From Sporothrix humicola (Eukaryota; Ascomycota; Sordariomycetes; Ophiostomatales; Ophiostomataceae), in assembly GCA_021396245.1 (NCBI GenBank), contig WNYE01000084.1, positions 1 through 64,000 on the forward strand: a stretch of DNA of 64,000 bases. Reading direction: 5' to 3'. The notes under the pieces were generated by a model. It saw only the letters and a list, made by a program, of their open reading frames with translations. It was not told the DNA's origin and made no database searches. Of the stretch, positions 1 through 10,588 are shown in pieces. The stretch's first letter is position 1, and the number at the start of each line of letters is the position of its first letter. Position numbers and translations under genes: made by a program.

Positions 1-640
1 AACTTTTATTTTTGTTTTTATTTTAATTATTAAATAATTAAACGTTAAAAATAATAACGATAAACTTATTATAACGTTAATAATATTCGAACGATTAATT
101 TTATCGTTAAAAATATAAAAGTAAAAAACTATTATAACATTAATAATATTTAAACAATTAACTTTAACGTTAAAAAATAAAAATTAAAAACTCGTTATAA
201 TATTAATAATACTTAAACGATAAACTTTAAAATAAAAAAATAAAAACTAAATTATAAATTATATACTCTTTTATTTTATACTTTATTTACCACACTTACC
301 TTTTTCATTTATTTACTATATATAACTATTTATTTATTTATTTATTTACTTAACGTATAACCTTAACAGGTTAACATACACTCGTATAAGTTAAAAAGTT
401 TACACATATAATTCTATAATAGTTTCTTCCCCATAAAGGTTCTGTTTAACTAAACGTTAATAGTTAGGATTAACTGAGAAAGGCGAATAATAATAATAAT
501 AATTTTAAAAAAAAATTAGATATAATAAAACATTGTAAAAAATTATGGCGTTATTTAAATTAACTTATAAACTCGCTTTTTTTTTTTTTATACATATACA
601 CAAAAGTACCCATTATATAACTAAACATAACTTTCTTTTC
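1..640. other. AT-rich RIP-mutated block
   Basis: The stretch is very rich in TpA, AAT and TTA, poor in CpA and TpG, and keeps C and G mostly inside CG dinucleotides. That is the RIP pattern also seen in the two retroelements of this window. All frames are full of stops and no gene is visible. It includes tandem repeats near 50-245 and a short TAA microsatellite at about 486-503. GC-rich, codon-structured DNA starts abruptly at about 645-660, only some 25-45 bases beyond the stop codon of the next gene. Element type cannot be told because no terminal repeat pair lies inside the window. Confidence 0.8.
50..245. repeat. about three tandem repeats of ~63 bp
   Basis: A motif of the type ATTATAACGTTAATAATATT recurs at about 68, 131 and 194, each followed by AAC(G/A)AT and an AAAATAAAA-like tract. 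The copies differ mainly by C/T and G/A changes, as expected if an older tandem repeat was later hit by RIP. Confidence 0.6.
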
Positions 641-684
641 GTATCCTCTCGACGTTGCAGGGTGCCCGAGACTCCATCATTTCG

Positions 685-3543
685 CTAAAAATAAAATTGT
701 TGTTGGGCCTGCCCAGGTGGCGGTTGAGCCATAAAGTCAAAGTTCATCGAGTCGGAGCCCATATTCCACGGCTCGGGGTTTTCTAAATGCTGTTAGTATC
801 TGGCACAGAAAAAGGTGAATACGGAAGGGAACATGTGGTACTTACCCCAGAAGATCTGGTCATATAAGTCCATTGGAGACAGATATGTCGATGTGTCGAT
901 GCCGAGTTCTGACAGTATGCCGGGTTGCTGGTTTTGCATACCAGTAAACATGCTGCAACATGTGTTAGCTTTAGACATTGTGATTGAGGGTGCCCAGGTC
1001 TAGCACAACTTACCCCATATCGATTCCGCCGTGTTGCAGCTCAGCCATGGCCAGAGCAGCATCTTGATGTGGGTTGAGACCAGGCGCAAAGTTGGGATCT
1101 GTGGGAACCAGAGCGCCAGCTGCAGCGCCTGCCTGTCCGGCCTGGGACAGTTGGAGTGGTGTACCGGTACCAGAGGCGGCTGCACTTGCAGCAGCACTCT
1201 TGCTGCCAATGGCGGCGGCAATCAGGTTCTGTTGAGCAGCGAGGATGCCAACGCCGTTGTTGCCGTTGGCGACACCGTTGCTGCCGTCATCCTTCTTGGA
1301 ACCATTGGCCGCAGCGGCGGCGGCAGCAGCAGCAGCCTGGCCAGCAATATGTCCGTGATCATAAATGTTCTTGAGGGCAGTCAACGCTCGAGATAAAGGA
1401 CCCGACAGCTCAATATCACGGTCGGTCCTGTGGATGTGTGATGGCGGCGAATTCTTTTCCTTGGCCGCTGTTGCCGAGAGCGCGTCGATCAGGTCACCCT
1501 GCAGACCACGCACTTCAAGGTCGGTCTTGGTCTCGCCGAGGATGCCGAGCAGGACTGCTGACGAGAGGCCGTGGTACGTGAAAGCCCATGACCGTGTTGG
1601 TATGACGGAGAGTTGGTGCATGGCCAGGAACATGCGCACGGTCTCTGTGAGATTAATCTTGCACTTGTCGGCCAAGATCTTCTTTTGATCAGCATCCAGG
1701 TGGCTACTCTCGCCGCGACGCAAGGCTGGGCGACAGCAGACAGACACGACAAAGGACGTGTGGAGGCGGATGGCGTAGTAGTGTAGACGGTCAATAGCCG
1801 AGCGACAAGCTTCTTTGCTGCGCAGCTGCGGGATCATCTTTTCGCGAATGTCCTCGACGATCTTGCAGTTCTCCAAGATCTTGTCGTAGGTGATGTTCGC
1901 AGTCTGCTCGGGACTTAGACGGTTGCCGATAAACTGGCACAGGTGGTACATGCCCTCGAGGTACTTCCAACCGCCAACGGCTGTGGGGGCAAGAGGGATG
2001 GGGCAGGTGGAGTGGGCAGTCATCGGAGTTCTGTCGGTCAGTACAATGTATCTCGGGATTTTGTGCCACCCTCCATTTATGCTGGTTGTCAAACATACCG
2101 ATCAAATGAAAGTGATGTGAGGCAGTCATGCCATACAATGGTCCACCATAGGGTCCTCCGAAGAAGTTCCTTCTTGCGGAAATCGGGGCTTTCTCTGCCG
2201 TCATATGGCTGGTGGCGGTCCAGACCAAGCGACTGTGCCAAACGAGTTGTGAGACCGAGCAAAGCCCACGACGCCTCGGCTTTCATGTCGTTGAGGAGTA
2301 CAAAACCTGTCATGAGCATCGCCTGGATCGAGTCGAGGTTGGGCCGAAGCAAGAAGTTGCCAACACGGAGGAAGTGGAAGGAGATCTGGATGTATCTCTG
2401 CGAGTCTCGTGTCCTGATGTGGTAGGGCGAGTCGTGATACTGCGAGCCCACAGCCAGAACGGCAAAGAGTATTGCTAGCCAGGATGCTGATACTGGCTTG
2501 GTCGGCTTTGCCGCGTTCTTTGCATTCTTGGCGCGTTCCTCGAGATAGACCATGAGCTTGGTCTCGAGCTCGTCAATGTCGAGGACAAAGCCCCAGAACG
2601 GGTGGGGAATCTCCTTGTATGCATGGAATAGTCTGTTCATGTTAGTTTTAGTTCCAGATCTTCGATCCCAGATGTCATCTGGGGTTGTATTAGACCCACT
2701 TCATGACCTCCCGGTCCGACGGTAGCTCGGCGGAGATGTCCAATGTTAGCCGGTCTAGGTGCCTTGACGACATTAGCGGGAACGGCGCCGAGTTGTCGAG
2801 GCCGAGGATGGACCGCATGTCTTGGCGGATGTACTCGACGCCCTCCTCTTGTTGACTTGGCGACGCCTGTTCACGGAGCAATGCCGGGATGCTGTTCTGG
2901 CCGAGATAGCGTGACATTTCATTGGCGTCCGAGTCGACTCTGATGGCGTCACCTGCAGGCTCTAGACTGGTGGTGCGGCGGCCGTCGCTGCTGCTGGGCG
3001 AGTGGGTACGCTTCTTGCCGGCTACTGAGCCAGTTTCGGTGGACGGGACGACGGTCGTCGACGACGAGGCGGCGTGCTTGCTCGACGATGGCCGGTTGGG
3101 CTTGTACGAGCAGAGCTGCGCATGGTCTCGCTTGACGCAGTTCTCACATGGCTGCTTGTTGTCGCACTTTACTTTGCGTTGACGGCAGGGCCAGCATGCA
3201 GTGCCTGTAGGATTGGGCGGAAACAAGAGAATGTCAGCTCAGTCCAGGTATTCAGATGCTATACGCCCATTTGTTTGGGTCTGTTGGGCTGTTTGGGCTC
3301 GTGCTTTGTGATCTGCTTTCGGGATATGAAATTGGGGGAATCGAACGAGTCCCTGGGTTTTGGTAGAGCCAGCCGAGGCGTTTGAAGCATTTTAAAATCC
3401 CGAGCGGCCTTGCCATCCCTTGGAACGAATGAATATAAAAAGACATGGAACGTACCGTACCGCACTTTGCGGTGCGAGTGGATGATGCGACTGGCCTCTT
3501 CGGCCGTCAGATTGTCCAGCTCCGGACTGTGGTCCTCCGCCAT
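685..3543 (-). CDS. Zn2Cys6 fungal-specific transcription factor
   Basis: Nuclear DNA-binding regulator. Six exons fit: 3543-3456, 3204-2700, 2632-2099, 2030-1014, 952-846 and 782-685 (2349 nt, 782 aa); every junction is GT-AG and keeps frame. The binuclear zinc cluster is complete: C33-x2-C36-x6-C43-x5-C49-x2-C52-x8-C61, with a basic RQRKVK loop. The middle region (exon 3 and early exon 4) matches the fungal-specific transcription factor domain, with ELLRRTLWWTIVWHD as a typical core. A poly-Ala tract and Asn/Gly-rich stretch follow, then a Pro/Gln-rich acidic tail suited to activation. I chose ATG 3543 (GACGCCATGG) because codons further upstream in frame offer only TTG. The intron before the zinc cluster is long (251 nt); the others are 61-68 nt. 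Target genes are unknown. Both flanks are RIP-mutated, yet the gene itself is intact. Confidence 0.9.
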
Positions 3544-3972
3544 GGCGTCGTTGTCGTCGTTGTTTCTGTTTGCTGTTCTGAACTGTCCCTTGTGGACGTT
3601 TCGGCGTCTCTCGGCAATGTGGAGAGCTCTTTCGTCGTGTGGGCACAAAAGGCAAAAAAAGTTGTGACGGTTGCGCAGCCTTGTTGTCTGCGATACAATT
3701 CGAGGCTGGCTATTAATTGCTCCGTACTTGTGCGGTCGTTACACGTGGGTGTGTGGCTCAAAAGGTGGTGGGTAGCTGCCAGACGGGTGATTGGCAATTG
3801 GCAAAAAGAAGTGAAGGCTAGGAGGAGGTCGACCTCGTAATTGGGATGCCGATGCAAATCCGAGCTAGCCGGCGTAGACGCCTGCCGTGAGGGGAAAAAC
3901 GTGATATGCCGAGATTGGCTTATGTAAGTCGGAGAGAAGGCAGGTGCGGCTAACGTACAGTGGATGAATAAT
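3544..3972. promoter_or_regulatory. upstream region of the Zn2Cys6 gene, cut off by a retroelement
   Basis: About 430 bases of normal-composition DNA lie between the start codon of the regulator and the copia LTR at 3973. No clear TATA box was seen. Any control element further upstream is now separated from the gene by 5.5 kb of RIP-mutated element. Confidence 0.5.
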
Positions 3973-4081
3973 TGTAGGAGTAATGTGTATGCATTTTATG
4001 TATGTGGGAAATGAGGCCTTAGGGGCACATCTAGAGAAATAGGGCGCAGCGCTAGGTCACATGACCTCGGTGGGCCTTACA
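3973..4081 (-). repeat. 3' LTR of the copia element (largely unmutated copy)
   Basis: 109 bp, reading TGTAGGAG at the left end and CCTTACA at the right end of the plus strand. It is flanked on the left by ATAAT. Compared with the partner LTR it keeps nearly all CpA and TpG sites, so it was mostly spared by RIP. The centre carries a near-palindrome, AGGTCACATGACCT. Confidence 0.9.
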
Positions 4082-7000
4082 CTGCCCCATAGATGTGCCA
4101 TTCAATAAGCCGACTAGTTACAAAAAATTAGGTGGAGAGGCCACTAAAATAGAAGTATAGAAAGGAAATGTTAAGTAGTAGTGTATGAGGTGTGAAAATT
4201 TTGTTCGTCGTGGTAAAATATTTTTTAAAAATTATTTTAAAAATGTAAAAAAAAATAAAGGTTAAAGTTACGGTGTACTTATATACTTAATAGCGTAGAT
4301 ATATAAAGAGTGTTAAAAGGTTTAATTAGTCGATAAATATAGTATATTTTAGTTTATTTAAAAGTTTTATAAAGTTATCGGCGGTTATTTTAATTAAAAA
4401 GATATATAAAAGTATAAATTTTTTATTATTAACTTGTTTAATAATTTATTTATAGTGAATATTGATATAGTGAGTTTTCGTTTTTTTTATAAGATTTAAA
4501 TAAATTATAAAGGTATTATTATTATCCGTAAATAATAAAAGAGGAAGGTTTATATTATAGTTAAAATTATAAAGAATATATTTAACTTAATTAAAGGTTT
4601 TTACGGCCGGTGTTAAAGTTATAAATTTAACTTTTATAATGGATAAAACGACGAAAAATTATTTATTTAATTTTTAAAAGACCAGAGTACCCGTAACGAA
4701 TATTATAAACTTTACCGTTAAGTAATAAAACGGTAAATTATCTCCGTGTAAAGTATCGTTAAAGCCGATAAAATTAAAAACGTAAACGTCAAAAAGTAAT
4801 CGATCGTCGATTAAATTAAATTTACCGTTAAAAACGATATTTAATTTTCTCGTAGTACTAAAATATTTTATATTATATTTTAAAAAAGTTTAATGTTTAA
4901 AAAAAAGTCTACGGTTACCGGTAAAAATTTTGTTTAATGTAAATATATTATTAACTCGTAAATTTACGGAGGTATAGTTAATATAACCGGTGGCCTTTAA
5001 ATAAACCGTAATATCAATGTTATTAGTTTTTTAAACTAAAAGTAAAGTAAAGCCGTTTAACTACGGCGTGTAAATTTAAAGTAGTTTTTTAACGTTAAAA
5101 CGGCGGAGTATATTCGTAATATATACTTCGAAACTTAAATAAATTATTTTTTTTTATTAATCTCGTTAAATATCGAAGTTTAAAAAAGTGTTTACGGTTT
5201 TAAAAGAACGAATAAAGTATTAACGGCCGAAGGTTTCGTTAAAAACGGTAAATTTAACTTTATTAAAGCCGGTTACGAAGATATCGTTAACGTAAACGAT
5301 TATAATAATATTAAAGGTTTAATTTACGAAGAGGTAAATGTTAAAGTTATATAGTTTAAATTTAATATTACGTATAAACGGGATAAACGTATTAAACCAC
5401 TACTAAAAGCTTCGTGTAAGCTCGTAAAAAGTACGTTAAAGGCGGTAAACTTAAAACTTTTTTTCGAAACTTTTTAGTTATTATATATATATAACTTAGT
5501 CGTCGAAGACCGTAACGTTTAAAAAGGTTATTTTAAAGTTATATTATTATAAGTATAAATCGTTAACGGTAACGTATACGAAGAAAACTTTTAACGTAAT
5601 TAACGAGGTAACGGTAGTAAAAACGTTAATTACGATTTAAAAGTTTTTCTTTTTATCTTTACGTATAACTTATTTAACTTTAACCTCTTTAATCTTCTCC
5701 GTATATACTTATTTATCGAGTAAAACTTAAATAATAAAAGGTGTATCGACGAAGTTTTATACGCGTATAACTTTAAAATTATTAATTTACTTTTATATAA
5801 CCGGTAACTAACGGTTTTTATAGTCGGTAAATCGGTGGGTTTCGTTAAAGTTACGTGGTACACTAAAGCTTTTGTATTATAAATTAACGGTATTAACCGT
5901 CGTTATATATACCGTTATAATTTAAATATCGTTTTACACCGTTTTAATGTTCGGAGTAACTATTATTATTATAAAAAAATATTATTATTAAACGGATATA
6001 TTAAATAAGTTATATATTAGTTTAACGTTTATATATAAAGCTTTATAGTTAAAGTGGTTAACGTTACGTCTCGGTCGTAAAAGTAACTTTAACGGAGGGA
6101 GTTTTTTCGTTAAAAGTTATTAATCGGGTGTAATATCGTCGTCTTTAGTTTTACTTTTAGTTTATTATACGGAATTATCGTCGACGACGTCGACGGTTAA
6201 TTAAACGCCGGTGACCTTTAGTTTAAATTAAACGACGTTACGTATATTAAAAAATAGGGTTTATAGTTAAAAGTTTACGGTATCGTCGGTAACCGTAAAA
6301 AGTTATAAACGGTACGGTACACCGTTTATATTATATTATACGCTCATAAAAACTTTATTTTACAGTAAGTTATAAAGTAGTTTTTGTAATAACGGAGTTT
6401 ACGGTTATTGTTACGGTTATTACGGTGTTTTAACGAGTAAAAAGAGTTAAACCGGCGGTAATAACTATATTGACGTTTAAAGTATATTATCGTAGTTTAA
6501 TACGGTAAAGTTTATCGTTAAAGTATACTTTTTAAGTGTAAACTTTTTATTTTCGTTCGTCGAGAACGGTTTAAAAAAACCGGTAAAGACTAAAATATAT
6601 ATTTTCGTAAAGTTTTTAATTTTTACGTAAATATAAAAACTAATAACCTCGGCGTTAAAGTTAAAAGGGATATTATTACGGACGTAATTATCGATAAATT
6701 TTATTTTTTCGTTAAATTAAACCGAAAAAGTTTTAACGATATAATTTTCGTTTTAAAGTTAAACGTAAAAGATTTACTCGTAAGTCCCGATATAGTTAAC
6801 AAGTTAATTAACTTTAACGCGGTCGTTATATTTATTTTTCGCGTTTCGATATATCTCTTTAATATATACGTACGCCCGGTAACTATAAATACGTAGGTGA
6901 TCCGTATACGGCCGGGTTTACTTACACGGTACTTTAAAGGCCGTAAAAAACTTTTTACACAGTAACTTTTTTTTTAAATTTACTTTTATTAATAAAAAAT

Positions 7001-9371
7001 TTATAATATAAACGATAGTATTAACGGCGAATAACTAAAGTTAAAAAGAAAAATTAATATCGTTTATAATAGTACGAGATTTAGTAATAATAGTTTAATA
7101 AACTTTTTCGTTTTTATTATTTATTTACGTTAAGTGTAATATTAATACTTTAAAGGTAACGTTGAACTTTTTAATTTATATACGAAGGTTTAATCGAAAC
7201 TATTATTATATTACTAAACCGAATTCGAGGCCGTCGTTTATACTAAATTATTATAATTTAAAACCGGTTTACCGTTTAAAATAAAAAACGGTATTTTAAA
7301 ATATTAAAAAAGTTTTATTTTTGTCGATTATTATAATAACTTAATAATAGTTAATATAAACGTTTAAAAAGTAAAAGAAATAACGAAAATTTATTTAACT
7401 AATTATATACTTTACGACGTTAATACGAACAAGTTAATTAAGTATAATAACGAAGTCCTCGGGCCGTTTATTAATAATCTTCGTAAATTTAACGATAAAA
7501 CACTCCGAACAATAATGTTCGTTATTAATAATAGTTAAACCTATAACTTTAACAACCTTTTATACCGTCTTCGGATTAACGTAAAAAAACCGGTGGTGTA
7601 AAATTTTATAGTTTACTGAAACAAGAAAAAAAGTTTAAAACGGAGGGTTAATCGGTTTCGCCGTCGAGATAAAAGTAACGTTACGTTTAAATTCGAAGGT
7701 GTAAAGTGTAATACCGTCGATTTTATATAATAAGTTAATATTATAGTTTATAATAACCCCTTTCCGACGTATAGTGCCGATAAATACTATGTTTAAAGGT
7801 ACTTTTAAAATATATACGGTATTTCGAAAAGTTACCGTGACGGTGCCGCTATTAATATAGTCGGTTTAAAGTATTACGATACCGTTTTAAGATTACGTAA
7901 AGAAACCGTTGTTAAAATTACGTGTTGTAATAGGTACGAAGAGTTGTTTAATAATAACGAACTACTTTAAATCGTTAAACTTATAATGTAAAAACCTTAA
8001 ATCGAGTAAAACGGTGTTTGGTGTAATATTATTAACGTTTAAAAAGTTAACGACATTTAAGTTTACGTTTTACGATTCGTAAGTTAATTTTTTAGTTTTA
8101 TTTTATATAATATTATTAATAAAATGTTCGGCGAGTAAAGGGGTTATTAAATAAGCTCGCGTAAGTAAATTATCGTTGTTGTTTACGGTGACTAATATAT
8201 AGTCGACAAAGATATTATTAATGTTATTCGGTATACTTATAATAGTAATGTTTGTTCGTAACGCCGTTTACGCTTTTAAAACGGCCTCGATAGTTTTAAG
8301 CGTAAATTTACCGGTTGTTTTATTATTTTGTACGTTTTAACGAGGTTTTTTTTTTAAATATTTTAAGTAGTAGACGTTTTTACTTTTATAATAGTACTTT
8401 TTGTAGTAAGTGTACTAAGTGTACGCTGGATTTATAGTGTAGTTTTTATTACACTTAACGTACTTTAAGTATTTATTACCGTTAATAAACGTTTATATAA
8501 AAGATATAATAATAACTTTTTATAGTTTATTATACTTAAAGTATAATATATACTTTTAAATAATATTAAAGAAAGTAAAGTCGTTATTTTCGAATTTATT
8601 ATCAAGACGTTTAATAAATACGAAATTAAACGGTTTAAGTTTTTAAAAAAAAATAATTATTTTAAAAAAGTTTATAAAAGTATATTTAATATTATTAATT
8701 TTATTAAAAATACATTAAAAGGTTAATAAAAAGGTTAAAAAAGTATTATATTATTTAAGTTTAATATTAATAAACGTTATAATTTCGTAACGAGCGGTTT
8801 TACCGTTTACTTTATTTAACGTAGTTTTAATATATTAAAGTATAACGTAAAACTTAATATTTTTCGATTTATAATTATAATAATTAATTTAATTATATAC
8901 GTTATAAACGGAGTTAACAATGACGGATTAAACTTTATAACTTTATATTTCGTAATCGAAAAAAACCGTTTCGTAAACGTCGACGGTCTCGTTTTTTACT
9001 TTAATACGAAAAAAGTTTTCGAAGGTTAAAAACTTTAAAGTACTATAATCGTAATAAACCACTTTTAAGTAAATATATTACTCGTTAAAGTTATTTATAA
9101 TAAGTTTAAATACGTAATAAACCGTTTATAATAACGCTTAACTTAAAACCAAAGTAAAAAGTGTATTATTCGTTATAACGAAAAGTCGTAATAATTTTTG
9201 GCCGAAAATAAAAATAAATAAACAAGTCGTACGAAAAAATTCATTACACGCCCAAAAGTAGTCGAAAAAATTTAAAAAAAATAACTTTTTACTTATAAAG
9301 TCGTGGTTAATATAAAGACACACGAACAGCTTCGCGCAACGGATTTTCAACGAAATAAAAGAGTCGTAACC

Positions 9372-9480
9372 TGTAAAAGTAATATACATACATTCTATGT
9401 ATATAGGAAATAAGGCCTTAGGGGTACATTTAAAGAAATAGGGCGTAACGTTAGGTCATATAACCTCGGTGGGCCTTATA
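9372..9480 (-). repeat. 5' LTR of the copia element (RIP-mutated copy)
   Basis: Same length as the left LTR. By eye about 19 positions differ, all transitions; about 17 have the A/T state here. It is followed directly by the ATAAT target duplication and then by normal-composition DNA. Confidence 0.9.
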
Positions 9481-10588
9481 ATAATGCACTTTGTAAACAC
9501 ACGGTACATATACGACACACACACGACTTGAATGGGCTTTGATGCCGTTTGTTAGTTGTATAAAACGCCTCGAGGCGGAATAAAAAAGATACATAGACGT
9601 TGAAAAATCTGAGCAGATAACTTACATAGAATATTGGCGTCCTCTGAAATGGCGTTTGGTGACGACATTCAAATCCTGCAAGCGCCGGTTGAAGGGGCGA
9701 GGCTTACCAGCTGAGGACTGGCCTGTTTCAATAAACATCGAGGCTGAAAAAGAAAGTCTTATCGTCGAGGCGCCTTGGTTTATGTATGTGACTGATTGGG
9801 GCAATGTGATGCGACAATGTTGGTGCGACGATATCGTACGGAACCTCCCATCTCCCCGCAACTGGCGCAGACAGACAAGGCGTCCTCTCAGCGCTAAGCC
9901 CCTGGCACTGTCTTCCCCGGTTGTGCCTTCCTCGAAGAGTTGGTTGGGGTGGCATCCCACAGCCTTCTACCCGCGTGGGCGTGGGGTGACGAAAAACCAA
10001 AAAGAGAAAGAACGATTCAAGGCGCCTTCCCAGTTCGAACACGATTCCTTCGTTTCTATGGCGCCCCTGAGGGGTGTTTTGAGATTGAAATAACATCTGA
10101 AAATAAAACCTTTCCGTCGGATTGTTCATCTTCTTACAACCATCACCAGCCTTTTCTTTCGTCATTTCGCGACACTGCCCTTGGCTTACACCCGTGGACA
10201 GAGAGACACAGATCTCATTTCTGTTTGTCAAGAATCTGTCCAGAGAAAGATTGAATACTTTCTGAATACTAAAAACTCCAATTTTATTATCCTCATATTC
10301 AACCCAAACTTCTTGTCTGCCAGCCAGTGCCAGGCAGTTCCCATGACATACTGTCCCCATCACATCCAACCCACACCCGCCCTGCGCCTTGCGTTTTAGC
10401 ATGCCGTTTTGCGCCGCTAGCGCTCCCGCCCGCCAACTCCCGTCAGCTACCCGCGCGCCAGCTCTCGCTTCCAGCCCACCTTGCCCGCATCCCTTCTTTG
10501 CGCCAATTTGCGGGTAGTTCGGGTACCCTTGAGCTTCTCTAGGCTTGATAACAGCATAGTCCAACCGGACTAGGCCAAGACGGACGCC
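9481..10588. other. intergenic DNA upstream of the RdRP gene
   Basis: Composition returns to normal right after the retroelement. A long open frame runs on the minus strand across 9728-10696, but it overlaps the RdRP start, has no recognisable domain and is most likely a chance reading. I see no TATA box or RNA gene. The last 250 bases are C/T-rich, as in many fungal leaders. Confidence 0.5.

Larger units (their letters stand above)
3973..9480 (-). mobile_element. Ty1/copia-type LTR retrotransposon, RIP-inactivated
   Basis: The 5508-bp element has 109-bp direct terminal repeats (TG...CA in the better copy) and a perfect 5-bp target duplication, ATAAT at 3968-3972 and 9481-9485. Read on the minus strand, 4400-4860 still shows the end of a copia polyprotein through the RIP damage: an RNase H region with GTLVF followed by a stop where W is expected, then VVLSIIK where the family has VALSSTEAE, and THYINIHY where it has TKHIDIRYH. 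The order puts the 5' LTR on the right and the 3' LTR on the left. A purine-rich tract (GGGGCAG, minus strand, 4082-4088) abuts the 3' LTR as a polypurine tract would. Gag, protease, integrase and RT cannot be read. All frames are broken by stops; the element cannot move by itself. Confidence 0.88.

Noticed and set aside
3330..3360. tRNA B-box-like GTTCGATTCC on the minus strand
   Set aside because: No matching A box or cloverleaf; it lies inside the first intron of the transcription factor.
3544..3648. N-terminal extension of the Zn2Cys6 protein
   Set aside because: The frame continues upstream but offers only a TTG; the first ATG, with a strong context, is at 3543.
5630..5863. 77-codon minus-strand frame inside the copia element
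   Set aside because: Composition (Lys, Leu, Tyr, Ile) is what RIP leaves behind; a fragment of dead pol at most, not a gene.
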